A DNA stretch of 64,000 nt from Cryobacterium zongtaii (GTDB lineage: Bacteria > Actinomycetota > Actinomycetes > Actinomycetales > Microbacteriaceae). Below, in pieces: positions 16,552 through 25,594 of the stretch (positions are counted from its first letter, which is position 1; each line of letters opens with the position of its first letter). The notes beneath the pieces are model-generated. The model made no database searches. It was given only the letters and a program-made list of their open reading frames with translations, and was not told the DNA's origin. The DNA is taken from positions 1 to 64,000 of the forward strand of contig NZ_PPXD01000022.1 in NCBI RefSeq assembly GCF_002909375.1. Direction: 5' to 3'. The position numbers were made by a program, and so were the translations under genes.

Positions 16552-18057
16552 TCAGCGCTGCGCGGCGACGTCGCGGGCAGCAAGAGTCATGACGGTGTCT
16601 TGGGTGGCATCCGCTGCGCTGAGTTCGCCGGCCAGCCGGCCGTCGCGCATGACGAGGATGCGGTCGCTCATGCCCAGGATCTCGGGCAGTTCGCTGGAAA
16701 CCATGACGATGGCTCCACCGGCTGCGGTGATCGAGTTCATCAGTTCGTAGATTTCGACCTTGGCGCCCACGTCCACACCGCGGGTCGGTTCGTCCAGCAG
16801 CAGCACCGTCGAGGCGGCGATGATCCACCGGCCGAAGACGGCCTTCTGCTGGTTGCCGCCGGAGAGTGAGCGGATCGGCTGGTCGATGGTGTGCATCCGG
16901 ATGCGCAGCTTCTCGGCCACGGCCTCGGCGCGGCGGCGCTGGCCGGTGAAGTCGGCCAGACCGAGCTTGGCGCTGGAGGCCAGGGTGGCGTAGCCGAGGT
17001 TGTCGTTGACCGAGGCGTCCAGCACCAGGCCCTGGCCCTTGCGGTCTTCGGGCACGTGGCCGATGCCGGCCCGGATGGCCGCCTGGATGTCACCCTTGGG
17101 CAGCTGCGCACCACGCACGGTGACGGAGCCGGTGTCGTATTTGTCGGCGCCGGCGATGGCGCGGATCAGTTCGGTGCGGCCGGCCCCGACGAGCCCCGCG
17201 ATGCCGAGCACCTCGCCGGCACGCACGGTGAAGCTGATGTCGTCGAAGTGGCCGGCGCTGGTGAGGTTGGTCACTGTGAGCACCTCGGTGAGCGCGGGAG
17301 TCTCGTCGGCGCGGCGCGGGAACTGGTCCTCGATGCTGCGGCCGACCATGAGCTTGACCAGCTCGTCTTCGGGAGTGGAGGCGGGAACCTCGGCGATGAA
17401 GTGGCCGTCGCGGATGACGGTGACGGTGTCACCGACCTCGGCGATCTCGTCGAGGTGGTGGCTGATGAAGAGCATGCCGACACCCCGCTGGCGGAGGTCG
17501 GCCATCACGGCGAACAGGGCCTGGGTCTCGTGCCGGGTGAGCGCGGCGGTGGGTTCGTCGAGGATCAGCACACGTGCGTTGATGCTCAGGGCCTTGGCGA
17601 TCTCCACCAGCTGCTGCCGGGCGATGCCGAGCTGACCGACCGGGGTGTCCACGTCGATCTCGAGGCCGATCAGCGCCAGTGCCGCGCGGGCCTGCCGGCG
17701 GAGTTCCTTGCGGTCGACCATGCCGAGCTTGGTGGGCATCCGGCCGAGCATCACGTTCTCGGCCACGCTCATGGTGGCCACGAGGTTGAGTTCCTGGTGG
17801 ATGGTGGCGATGCCGTGTTCTTCGGCGGCGCGGGTGCTGGGCAGGCTGGTCACGGCGCCGTCGACGAGGATCTGGCCGCCGTCGGGCTGGTAGACGCCGG
17901 CGACCATTTTGATCAGGGTGGACTTGCCGGCGCCGTTCTCGCCGAGCAGCACCTGCACCTGGCCGGGGTAGACGCTCACGGTCACGTCCTGGATGACGGT
18001 GACCTGGCCGAAGGTCTTTGTCACGTTCTGCAAGGTGATCAGGGGTTTCACGGTCAT
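16552..18057 (-). CDS. rbsA: Ribose ABC transporter ATPase RbsA (two ABC domains)
   Basis: A 501-residue sugar-type ABC ATPase with two nucleotide-binding domains. The first has Walker A GENGAGKST (39-47) and Walker B LILDEPTAAL; the second has the degenerate P-loop GLVGAGRTE, the signature LSGGNQQKA (about 404-412) and Walker B LLLDEPTRGVDVGAK. This asymmetry is normal in the family. It powers ribose import with RbsC and RbsB. Its ATG overlaps the stop of the upstream LacI regulator gene (ATGA). Confidence 0.95.
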   Translation of the reverse strand: MTVKPLITLQNVTKTFGQVTVIQDVTVSVYPGQVQVLLGENGAGKSTLIKMVAGVYQPDGGQILVDGAVTSLPSTRAAEEHGIATIHQELNLVATMSVAENVMLGRMPTKLGMVDRKELRRQARAALALIGLEIDVDTPVGQLGIARQQLVEIAKALSINARVLILDEPTAALTRHETQALFAVMADLRQRGVGMLFISHHLDEIAEVGDTVTVIRDGHFIAEVPASTPEDELVKLMVGRSIEDQFPRRADETPALTEVLTVTNLTSAGHFDDISFTVRAGEVLGIAGLVGAGRTELIRAIAGADKYDTGSVTVRGAQLPKGDIQAAIRAGIGHVPEDRKGQGLVLDASVNDNLGYATLASSAKLGLADFTGQRRRAEAVAEKLRIRMHTIDQPIRSLSGGNQQKAVFGRWIIAASTVLLLDEPTRGVDVGAKVEIYELMNSITAAGGAIVMVSSELPEILGMSDRILVMRDGRLAGELSAADATQDTVMTLAARDVAAQR

Positions 18058-19091
18058 TGCTGGCTCCTTTGCTCAGGCTGTGTCGTGGGGCGGATGGGCG
18101 TTGCCGAGGAGGCCCGCACAATCAGTTCGCTGGGTAGCACCACCGACTCCGGGGTGTGCCCGGCGATCACCTGCAACAAAAGGTCAACGGCGATCCGGCC
18201 CATGTCTTCGACGCTGTGCGCGATGACGCTCAGCGCCGGGTTGAGCAGCGCGAACCACTCGATGTCGTCGAAGGCGACGAGGGCGATGTCGGTGCCGATC
18301 CGCAGACCGAGCCTGTGCAGGATGCTGATGGCACCGACGGCCATCAGGCTGTCGGCGGCGAGCAGAGCGGTGGGCGGGTTGGTGAGGTCCATCAGGGTGT
18401 GCACGCCGGCCGAGCCGCTGGCGGCCTGGTAGTCGCCGAAGTAGACCAGCTCCGGGTCCTGGCTGAGGCCGGCCTCGGCGACGGCGCGGGTGAAGGACGC
18501 GAAGCGGTCCCGGCCGGTAGAGGTGGCCTCTGGGCCCGAGATGTAGCCGATCCGGGTGTGGCCCTGTTCAGCGAGGTGCTGCACGGCCTGGCGGATGCCG
18601 GTCTCGCTGTCGGTGGTGACGCTGGGCAGGTCGAGGCCGGGAACGGTACGGTCCACGAGCACCGTGGGAATCTCGCGCTCGATCAGGGCGCGCAGCCGGC
18701 CGCCGTCGTCGCCGACGGGGGCGACGATCACTCCGTCGACCCGACGGGAGATGAGGGTGTCGAGGTAGCGGTCCTGCTGGTCGTTACGCTCGTTGGCGTT
18801 GCCGAGCAGGGTGACGTAGCCGGCCGAGAGGGCGGCCTGTTCGGCGGCGTGCGCGAGGTCGGCGAAGAAGGGGTTGCGCACATCCGGTACCAGCAGGCCG
18901 AGGGAGTTGGACCGGGTGGACCGTAGGGCCTGGGCCTGGGCGTTGGGCTGGTAGTCCAGCTCGGCGGCCGCGGCGGCGACGCGTTCGCGGGTGTCGGCCG
19001 AGGTGGCCGGGTTGCCCGACAGAACCCTGGAGGCCGTGCCCACCGAGACGCCAGCGAGGGCGGCGACGTCCTTGATCGTTACGGCTTCCAC
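18054..19091 (-). CDS. rbsR: LacI-family ribose operon repressor RbsR
   Basis: A 345-residue regulator: N-terminal helix-turn-helix TIKDVAALAGVSVGTASRVL followed by a periplasmic-binding-like effector domain (LGLLVPDVRNPFFADL; DGVIVAPVGDDGG; VAFDDIEWFALLNP). I chose GTG 19091 because AAGGGAG lies 5 bases upstream; a longer frame to 19199 lacks coding character and would span the operators. Being first gene of rbsRACBKD and directly downstream of two tandem LacI-type palindromes (19143-19172), it is probably autoregulated, with ribose or a phosphate derivative as inducer. Confidence 0.9.
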   Translation of the reverse strand: MEAVTIKDVAALAGVSVGTASRVLSGNPATSADTRERVAAAAAELDYQPNAQAQALRSTRSNSLGLLVPDVRNPFFADLAHAAEQAALSAGYVTLLGNANERNDQQDRYLDTLISRRVDGVIVAPVGDDGGRLRALIEREIPTVLVDRTVPGLDLPSVTTDSETGIRQAVQHLAEQGHTRIGYISGPEATSTGRDRFASFTRAVAEAGLSQDPELVYFGDYQAASGSAGVHTLMDLTNPPTALLAADSLMAVGAISILHRLGLRIGTDIALVAFDDIEWFALLNPALSVIAHSVEDMGRIAVDLLLQVIAGHTPESVVLPSELIVRASSATPIRPTTQPEQRSQQ

Positions 19092-19142
19092 AGCCACTCC
19101 CTTGTGTGTGCGTGCTTGGTATTGCTGATGACTCCGGAACCC

Positions 19143-19172
19143 ATGGAATCGTTTCCATGGAATCGTTTCCAT
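19143..19172. promoter_or_regulatory. Two overlapping LacI-type operators
   Basis: ATGGAATCGTTTCCAT occurs at 19143-19158 and again at 19157-19172, sharing two bases. Each is a near-perfect 16-bp palindrome of the LacI/RbsR type, centred 14 bp apart, about 52-81 bases upstream of the rbsR start. Confidence 0.8.
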
Positions 19173-19241
19173 CGTACGTCGCGGAAGAAGACGTGTCAAC
19201 CGGGCCGGCTGATCCGACCCGGGTGGGCTGCGCAGATCCGG

Positions 19242-20078
19242 TCAGCGGCGCCCGACGAAGGTGTCCATCGAGCTGTACACGCCGAAGACCCGGCCGGCCA
19301 CGGCATCCCAGGCCGCCAGCGGCAGCACGCCGCGCAGTTTCTTGGAGAAGCCGACGGTCCACGGCATCAGCAGCTGGGGCGAGCCTGCGAGCATCGCCCG
19401 CCAGACCCGGTTGACCACGTACTCCGGGGTCATCACGGGGGTCAACAACGGGCCGCGGGCGCCGTCGAACATGCCCGTGGAGATGTAGCTGGGCGCGATG
19501 GTGCTCACCCGCACGTGGTCGAAGCCCTGCTGGGCGAGCTCGAGGCGCAGCGAATCGCTCCAGGTGATCACGGCGGCCTTGGAGGCCGCGTAGACGCTCA
19601 TTCGCGGGTTGGAGAGCATCCCGGCGGCGGAGGCGATGTTGACGATGCGCGATTCGCGGTACGGGTTGCGCATCATGGCGGGCAGGAACTCCCGGGTGAT
19701 GTACATCGGGGCCAGGGCGTTCACCTGCATCGTGGCGCGGGTGTCGTCGCCGTTGTCGTGCTCCCAGAAGAACGACCCGCGCACGATGCCGGCGTTGTTG
19801 ATCACGATGTCGGGGTTGCCCACCTCGGTGCGCACCCGCTGGGCGGTCGGCGCGATCGCGCCGAGGTCGGCGATGTCGACGACGTATGGGGCGATCTGGG
19901 TGCTGCCGCCGGCACGTTCGGTGAGGATGGCGGCGGTCGCCGTGAGCGCGGCGGCGTCCCGGTCCCACAGGATCACGGCCCGTGCGCCCTCGGCGACGGC
20001 CCGCTCGGCGTAGAGGCGGCCCATGCCCATGGCGGCGCCGGTGATCAGCACGCGGGCTCCGGAAACGGTTCGAGTCAT
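19242..20078 (-). CDS. Short-chain dehydrogenase/reductase
   Basis: A 278-residue classical SDR. The Rossmann motif TGAAMGMG (about 14-21) binds NAD(P); NNAG (near 95-98), the catalytic Ser region NIASAAG and YAASK (Tyr and Lys near 166-170) complete the active site. The C-terminal extension with MPWTVGFSKKLRGVLPL resembles the SDR group containing retinol-dehydrogenase-like enzymes, which may associate with membranes. The substrate is unknown. It is upstream of the ribose operon on the same strand, but the operators and promoter lie between them, so it is probably a separate unit. Confidence 0.85.
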   Translation of the reverse strand: MTRTVSGARVLITGAAMGMGRLYAERAVAEGARAVILWDRDAAALTATAAILTERAGGSTQIAPYVVDIADLGAIAPTAQRVRTEVGNPDIVINNAGIVRGSFFWEHDNGDDTRATMQVNALAPMYITREFLPAMMRNPYRESRIVNIASAAGMLSNPRMSVYAASKAAVITWSDSLRLELAQQGFDHVRVSTIAPSYISTGMFDGARGPLLTPVMTPEYVVNRVWRAMLAGSPQLLMPWTVGFSKKLRGVLPLAAWDAVAGRVFGVYSSMDTFVGRR

Positions 20079-20190
20079 GGGTCAATCATCCCAACTCCTG
20101 GGCGTGAAGTCCGGCGTCCTCGCCCGCGCGCCCGACACCCGATTACTACGTTGCGTTGCAGAGGGGCGTGCGCCGGCCCGGCCGGCTGGA

Positions 20191-20199
20191 TAGCGTCGA
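20191..20199 (+). promoter_or_regulatory. TAGCGTCGA box upstream of ABC importer
   Basis: TAGCGT fits the TANNNT -10 pattern, 42 bases before the ATPase start. The same nine bases recur at 23358-23366, ahead of the acetyl-CoA synthetase gene. Confidence 0.3.
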
Positions 20200-20232
20200 G
20201 AAAACGTCGAGCTCCCAACCGATCGGACGCCC

Positions 20233-21201
20233 ATGTCTGCCAGCACCGCCACGAGCACCGCCGCCCGCCGCGCCGCGGGGCCCGGCGGCGTGTCTGAGCG
20301 CGACCGGACCGTTCGGCCGGCGACCACCAAGGCGGCCCTCGCCGTGGAGTTCGCCGGGTTGGGGCGCACCTTCGCGCCGAGCAGCGGCACCGTGGCATTC
20401 GGTGCCGCCCGCCCGGTGCTGCGCGACGTGTCGCTCACCGTGCGTCCCGGCGAGGTCCTCGCGATCCTCGGCACCAGCGGCTGCGGCAAGTCCACCCTGC
20501 TGCGCATCGCGGGCGGGCTGGACTCCCCCAGCACTGGCTCGGTGCAGATCGACGGCACGCCAAGCACCGCCTTCGACACCCGCTGCGCGGTGGGGTTCCA
20601 GGAGCCGCGACTGCTGCCCTGGCGCACGGTGGCGGCCAATGTGTCCCTCGGCCTGCCGCGCGGCACCGCACGCGAGGCCGGCCGCGCCCGCGTCGCCGAG
20701 CTGCTCGAACTCGTGGGCCTCACGGCCTTCGCCGGGCACCGGCCCGCCGCGATCTCCGGCGGCATGGCGCAGCGCGCGTCGCTGGCCCGCGCCCTGGCCC
20801 GCAACCCCGGCGTGCTGCTGCTCGACGAACCCTTCGGCGCACTGGATGCCCTCACCCGGCTCAAGATGCAGGACCTCCTGCTCGACGTGCACGCCGCCGC
20901 CCCCACCACGGTGCTGCTCGTCACCCACGACGTCGACGAGGCTCTGCAGCTGGCCGACCGGATCATCCTGCTCGGCCAGGAGCCGGCCACGACGGGTGCC
21001 GCACAGGCCGTCGGCGGCGCCACGACACCCGGTGCCACGATCGTGCAGGAACTCACCGTGCCCGGCAACCGGCCCCGCGACCGCGGCTCGGCGGAACTCG
21101 CCGAGCTGCGCGGGCGCCTCCTCGCGGGCCTCGGCATCGACCGGCACGGCGAGGCCCGAGGTGTCGCCTCGAACACCGGCATCCCGCACTTCCCCTACTG
21201 A
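20233..21201 (+). CDS. SsuB/TauB-type ABC transporter ATPase
   Basis: A 322-residue ATPase of the nitrate/sulfonate/taurine importer family. Walker A GTSGCGKST (about 78-86), a Q-loop with FQEPRLLPW, the signature ISGGMAQRASLARAL and Walker B LLLDEPFGALDALTRLKMQ are all present; EPRLLPW is characteristic of SsuB-like proteins. The first 35 residues are a poorly conserved Ala/Thr-rich leader, so the true start could be later. It is the first gene of an importer with a lipoprotein (21287) and permease (22434). Alkanesulfonate or a similar small organic molecule is a plausible substrate. Confidence 0.87.
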   Translation: MSASTATSTAARRAAGPGGVSERDRTVRPATTKAALAVEFAGLGRTFAPSSGTVAFGAARPVLRDVSLTVRPGEVLAILGTSGCGKSTLLRIAGGLDSPSTGSVQIDGTPSTAFDTRCAVGFQEPRLLPWRTVAANVSLGLPRGTAREAGRARVAELLELVGLTAFAGHRPAAISGGMAQRASLARALARNPGVLLLDEPFGALDALTRLKMQDLLLDVHAAAPTTVLLVTHDVDEALQLADRIILLGQEPATTGAAQAVGGATTPGATIVQELTVPGNRPRDRGSAELAELRGRLLAGLGIDRHGEARGVASNTGIPHFPY

Positions 21202-21286
21202 CCAGCCAGACCCCCTCCACGTTCCACCGCACCACATCCACAGCATGGATGCCCGTTCCCCGCCCGCACCCAACGAGAGACTCGCC

Positions 21287-22336
21287 ATGAAGAAACGCTT
21301 CACTGCCACCGCCCTGATCGCCTCCGCCGCGGCCGCCGCCCTGCTGCTCACCGGCTGCGTCGCCGGTGAGAACCAGCCCGCCGCCGAGGCAGCCGTCAGC
21401 ACCGACGACGACGCCGGCATCGTCACCCAGGGCGGCGAGCTCAACATCGACTTCGCCACCTACAACCCGCTCAGCCTGGTGATCAAGGAGAAGGGTTGGC
21501 TCGAAGAGGCCCTCGCCGACCAGGAGATCACCGTCAACTGGGTGCAGTCGGCCGGTTCGAACAAGGCCAACGAGGCCCTCCGCGCCAACGCCATCGACGT
21601 GGGCTCCACGGCCGGCTCCGCCGCGCTGCTGCACCGCTCGAACGGCTCGCCCATCCAGGTCATCGACATCTACTCGCAGCCCGAATGGGCCGCCCTCGTC
21701 GTCCCGGACGGCTCCGAGATCACCTCCGTCGCAGACCTCAAGGGCAAGCAGATCGCCGCCACCCAGGGCACCGACCCGTACTTCTTCCTGCTGCAGGCGC
21801 TCGAAGAGGCCGGCCTCGGCCTGGACGACGTCACCGTGCAGAACCTGCAGCACGCCGACGGCTGGGCCGCCCTGCAGAACGGCTCGGTCGACGCCTGGGC
21901 CGGACTCGACCCGATCATGGCCGGTGCCGAAGCCGCCGGTGCGGAGCTCATCTACCGCAACGTCGACTTCAACAGCTACGGCTTCCTCAACGCCACCGAG
22001 GCCTTCATCACCGAGAAGCCGGATGTGGCCCAGACCGTCGTCGACGTCTACGAGCACGCCCGCGCCTGGGCGCTGGCGAACGAGGAGGAGACCGCACAGA
22101 TCCTCGCCGACGTCGCCGGACTCGACCTCGCGGTCGCCACGAAGGTCATCACCGAACGCTCCAACCTCGACGTCGACAACGTCCCCGGCGACGCCCAGAT
22201 CGACGTCCTCACCACGATCGGCCCGATCTTCGTCGAGACCGGCGACGTGCTCGAGCAGAGCCAGGTCGACGACGCCCTCGACAGCATCGTGAACGACACC
22301 TTCGCCACGAAGGCCGACCCGACGATCATCGAGTAG
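21287..22336 (+). CDS. SsuA-like substrate-binding lipoprotein
   Basis: A 349-residue lipoprotein: signal MKKRFTATALIASAAAAALL with lipobox LTGC (Cys24), then a NMT1/SsuA-type binding fold. Family segments include TYNPLSLVIKEKGWLEEAL, NWVQSAGSNKANEALRANAIDVGSTA and ADLKGKQIAATQGTDPYFFL. Such proteins bind aliphatic sulfonates, nitrate or thiamine precursors; the sequence alone does not settle which. It lies 85 bases after the ATPase and 97 bases before the permease. The long frame running in from 20156 is a shadow; GAGAGA precedes ATG 21287. Confidence 0.88.
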   Translation: MKKRFTATALIASAAAAALLLTGCVAGENQPAAEAAVSTDDDAGIVTQGGELNIDFATYNPLSLVIKEKGWLEEALADQEITVNWVQSAGSNKANEALRANAIDVGSTAGSAALLHRSNGSPIQVIDIYSQPEWAALVVPDGSEITSVADLKGKQIAATQGTDPYFFLLQALEEAGLGLDDVTVQNLQHADGWAALQNGSVDAWAGLDPIMAGAEAAGAELIYRNVDFNSYGFLNATEAFITEKPDVAQTVVDVYEHARAWALANEEETAQILADVAGLDLAVATKVITERSNLDVDNVPGDAQIDVLTTIGPIFVETGDVLEQSQVDDALDSIVNDTFATKADPTIIE

Positions 22337-22433
22337 CCCGGTGGATGCCGCGCCGGCCGCACGCAGGCCGCCGCGGCATCCGCCTCACCGCCTCGGTTTC
22401 ACCGCCACACCCATCCCGCACGAAAGGCCCCCG

Positions 22434-23240
22434 ATGACCGAGACCCTCGCCCCGGACACGGCGCCCGTCGTGCGCCGGCCGTTGACGTCGCGGCGGAGCG
22501 CACGCATCCTCGGCGGGCTGCTCCTGCCGGTGCTGATCCTGATCCTGTGGCAACTCAGCACCGCCCTCGGCCTGGTCACGGTGTCCCAACTGCCGTCTCC
22601 GGCCATGGTCTGGATCGCCACCGTCGACCTCTTCGACCGCGGCGAACTCACCCTCTACGTGGCCATCTCCACCCAGCGAGTGCTCATCGGGTTCGCCATC
22701 GGCGCCGCGCTGGGCCTGGCCGCCGGGTCGCTGGTGGGGCTCTCCCGCGCCGCCGACGTGCTCTTCGCGCCCACCCTCGGCGCCATCCGGGCCGTGCCGT
22801 CGCTGGCCTGGGTGCCGCTGCTGATCATCTGGCTGAAGTACGGTGAGGAATCCAAGATCGTTCTCGTCGCCATCGGCGCCTTCTTCCCGGTCTACACCAC
22901 GGTCGCGCAGGCACTGCGGCACGTGGACCGCCAGCTCGTGGAGGCCGGCCGCGCCTTCGGGTTACGCGGGGTGCGGCTGTTCACCGCCGTGCAGCTGCCC
23001 GCCGTGATCCCGTCGGTGATCTCCGGGCTGCGGCTCGCGCTGGCCCAGGCCTGGCTGTTCCTGGTGGCCGCCGAGTTGCTCGGCGCGTCGATGGGGCTGG
23101 GCTATCTGCTCTCCATCTCGGGCACGAACGGCCGCATCGACCGCATCCTGCTCGCCATCATCCTGCTCGCTCTGCTCGGCAAGCTCACCGACGCCATCCT
23201 GGGCGTGTTCGAAAAGTGGGCCATCACCAAGTGGGCCTGA
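22434..23240 (+). CDS. SsuC-like ABC transporter permease
   Basis: A 268-residue membrane permease with six predicted helices. The EAA loop is seen as EAGRAFGLRGVRLFTAVQLPAVIPSV written in two parts: EAGRAFGLRGVRLF then VQLPAVIPSVISGLR. GAIRAVPSLAWVPLLIIW is typical of SsuC/TauC. ATG 22434 follows GAAAGG; an upstream in-frame start at 22341 has no ribosome site. It completes the importer with the ATPase and the lipoprotein. A hairpin at 23242-23269 follows immediately. Confidence 0.88.
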   Translation: MTETLAPDTAPVVRRPLTSRRSARILGGLLLPVLILILWQLSTALGLVTVSQLPSPAMVWIATVDLFDRGELTLYVAISTQRVLIGFAIGAALGLAAGSLVGLSRAADVLFAPTLGAIRAVPSLAWVPLLIIWLKYGEESKIVLVAIGAFFPVYTTVAQALRHVDRQLVEAGRAFGLRGVRLFTAVQLPAVIPSVISGLRLALAQAWLFLVAAELLGASMGLGYLLSISGTNGRIDRILLAIILLALLGKLTDAILGVFEKWAITKWA

Positions 23241-23241
23241 C

Positions 23242-23269
23242 CGGCGCCCGCGGCACGCCTCAGGCGCCG
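23242..23269 (+). terminator. Hairpin after importer operon
   Basis: Arms CGGCGCC (23242-23248) and GGCGCCG (23263-23269) begin two bases after the permease stop. A second hairpin with ACCTGC/GCAGGT arms follows at 23278-23313. Confidence 0.5.
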
Positions 23270-23320
23270 CGACAAAGACCTGCCGCGAGCGGCCACCGCC
23301 CGGCCGCGCAGGTTACGCCG

Positions 23321-23342
23321 CATTGCGCCGCTGCCTGCAATG
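23321..23342. promoter_or_regulatory. Inverted repeat CATTGC-N10-GCAATG before acetyl-CoA synthetase
   Basis: Perfect 6-bp arms CATTGC (23321-23326) and GCAATG (23337-23342). It lies 16 bases upstream of the TAGCGTCGA box, a typical place for an operator. Confidence 0.4.
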
Positions 23343-23412
23343 GATGCCCGCGCTGCGTAGCGTCGAAAGCGCCCGATAGTCCGCCATCAGAACCAACCGC
23401 CGGAGTGTGCCC

Positions 23413-25587
23413 ATGCCGAACCTCGACACCAGCACCAGCACCAGCACCAGCACCAGCACTCACTCCAACACCAGCACCAGCACCAGCACCAGCACCAGCA
23501 CCAGCACTCACTCCAACACGGACACCCACCCCACGGCCACCCGCGCTGCCACCGCGGACTGGACCGACACCAGCGCCACCATCCGCAACCTCTCCACCGA
23601 GCACCGCCGCTACCCGGCGCCGGCCGCGTTCGCCGCGCAGGCCAATGTCGACGCCTCCTGGTACGAAAAAGCCGCAGCCGACCCGGTCGCCTTCTGGACC
23701 GAGCAGGCCAAGCGCCTGGACTGGGCCGAGCCCTGGCACACCGACCACACCTGGCAGCCGCCCGCCCCGGATGCCGACGGCGTCTTGAGCGTGCCGCGAG
23801 CGGAGTGGTTCGCCGGCGGAAAACTGAACGTGGCGGTGAACTGCGTCGACCGGCACGTGGCCGCCGGCCGCGGCGACAAGGTCGCGTTCCACTTCGAGGG
23901 CGAACCCGGTGACCGGCGCACCCTCACCTACGCCGACCTCGAAAGAGAGGTCGCCCGCGCCGCGAACGCACTCACCGCCCTCGGCATCGAAAAGGGCGAC
24001 AGGGTCGTCATCTACCTTCCGGTGATCCCCGAAACCATCATCATCACCCTCGCGGTCGCCCGCCTCGGCGCCATCCACTCCCTGGTGTTCGGCGGTTTCT
24101 CGGCCGAGGCGCTGCGCTTCCGGGTGGAGGACACCGGCGCCAAGCTGCTCGTCACCACCGACGGCCAGTTCCGCCGCGGCCAGGCCGTGCCGGTGAAGGA
24201 AGCCGCCGACGAAGCCGTGTCGGGCACAAACCAGATCGAGCACGTGCTCGTGGTGCGCCGCACCGGCGACCTGACCCCGGACATCCCCTGGACGACCGGT
24301 CGCGACGTGTGGTGGCACGACACCGTCGACACGGCGTCCGCCACCCATGAGCCGGAGTTCTTCGACGCCGAGACGCCGCTGTTCATCATCTACACCTCGG
24401 GCACCACCGGCAAGCCGAAGGGCCTGGTGCACACCAGCGGCGGCTACCTCACCCACGCCTCCTGGAGCCACTGGGCCGTCTTCGACGCCAAGGACGACGA
24501 CGTGCACTGGTGCACCGCCGACCTCGCCTGGGTCACCGCGCACAGCTACGTGCATTACGGCCCGCTCTCCAACGGCACCACCTCGGTGATCTACGAGGGC
24601 ACCCCGAACACTCCGCACCCTGGCCGGCACTTCGAGATCATCCAGCGCTACGGCGTCACCACCTATTACACGGCGCCCACGCTGATCCGCACGTTCATGA
24701 CCTGGTTCCCCACTGGATTGCCGAGCGAACACGACCTGTCCAGCATCCGTCTGCTCGGCTCGGTCGGCGAGGCGATCAACCCCGAGGCCTGGGTGTGGTT
24801 CCGGGAGAACATCGGCGCCGGCCACGCCCCGATCGTGGACACCTGGTGGCAGTCAGAGACCGGCGCCGCCGTGATGGCGCCGCTGCCCGGCGTGAGCACC
24901 CTCAAGCCCGGTTCGGCCCTGCGCGCCCTGCCGGGCCTGAGCGCCCTGGTGGTGGATGACGCGGGTCAGCCGGTTCCGCACGGCACCGGCGGCTATCTGG
25001 TGCTGGCCGGCACCTGGCCGGGCATGGCCCGCACGGTGTGGGGCAACCCGGAGCGCTACCGCGACTCCTACTGGGCACGGTTCGCCGAGCAGGGCTACTT
25101 CTTCTCCGGCGACGGCGCCAAGTACGACGATGACGGCGACATCTGGCTGCTCGGCCGGGTCGACGACGTGATCAACGTGTCAGGGCACCGGCTGTCCACC
25201 ATCGAGATCGAGTCGGCACTGGTGTCGCACCCGGCGGTCGGCGAATCCGGCGTGGTGGGCGTGACCGATGCCACCACGGGCGAGGGCATTGCCGCGTTCG
25301 TGATTCCCGCGGTGGCGCCGGCAACGGATGACCCGGCCGCCTGGCTGGCGCTGGCGGCCGAGCTGGCCCCGCAGTTGCGGGCGCACATCACCCACGAGAT
25401 CGGCGCGGTGGCCAAGCCCCGGGACGTGTTCCTGGTGCCCGACCTGCCCAAGACCCGCTCCGGCAAGATCATGCGCCGGCTGCTCGGCGACATCGTCGAC
25501 GGCCGCCCGCTCGGCGACGTCACCTCGCTGCAGGACGACACCGTGCCCGGCCGCATCCAGTCGATCGTGGCTGTCGCCCGCGCCTAG
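23413..25587 (+). CDS. acs: Acetyl-CoA synthetase with low-complexity N-terminus
   Basis: A 724-residue AMP-forming acyl-CoA synthetase that makes acetyl-CoA from acetate, ATP and CoA. Visible motifs: YTSGTTGKPKG (AMP-binding P-loop, near 331), DLAWVTAHSY, DTWWQSETG (the Trp that limits the acyl pocket to acetate in Acs), VSGHRLSTIEIESAL and PKTRSGKIMRRLL with the C-terminal catalytic/acetylatable Lys. The normal family length is about 650; the extra N-terminus (residues 6-35) is a Thr-Ser repeat coded by a 6-bp microsatellite. ATG 23413 follows GGAG by 7 bases. It may share a regulatory box with the importer upstream. Confidence 0.92.
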   Translation: MPNLDTSTSTSTSTSTHSNTSTSTSTSTSTSTHSNTDTHPTATRAATADWTDTSATIRNLSTEHRRYPAPAAFAAQANVDASWYEKAAADPVAFWTEQAKRLDWAEPWHTDHTWQPPAPDADGVLSVPRAEWFAGGKLNVAVNCVDRHVAAGRGDKVAFHFEGEPGDRRTLTYADLEREVARAANALTALGIEKGDRVVIYLPVIPETIIITLAVARLGAIHSLVFGGFSAEALRFRVEDTGAKLLVTTDGQFRRGQAVPVKEAADEAVSGTNQIEHVLVVRRTGDLTPDIPWTTGRDVWWHDTVDTASATHEPEFFDAETPLFIIYTSGTTGKPKGLVHTSGGYLTHASWSHWAVFDAKDDDVHWCTADLAWVTAHSYVHYGPLSNGTTSVIYEGTPNTPHPGRHFEIIQRYGVTTYYTAPTLIRTFMTWFPTGLPSEHDLSSIRLLGSVGEAINPEAWVWFRENIGAGHAPIVDTWWQSETGAAVMAPLPGVSTLKPGSALRALPGLSALVVDDAGQPVPHGTGGYLVLAGTWPGMARTVWGNPERYRDSYWARFAEQGYFFSGDGAKYDDDGDIWLLGRVDDVINVSGHRLSTIEIESALVSHPAVGESGVVGVTDATTGEGIAAFVIPAVAPATDDPAAWLALAAELAPQLRAHITHEIGAVAKPRDVFLVPDLPKTRSGKIMRRLLGDIVDGRPLGDVTSLQDDTVPGRIQSIVAVARA
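23428..23517 (+). repeat. Compound ACCAGC microsatellite in acs
   Basis: Five copies of ACCAGC (23428-23457), a 12-base spacer ACTCACTCCAAC, six more copies (23470-23505), then the same 12-base spacer. All units are in frame and code Thr-Ser pairs with Thr-His-Ser-Asn between. Confidence 0.95.
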
Positions 25588-25594
25588 CCATCAC

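Noticed and set aside
23428-23517. Possible CRISPR-like repeats
   Set aside because: The repeat is a 6-bp in-frame microsatellite with no unique spacers.
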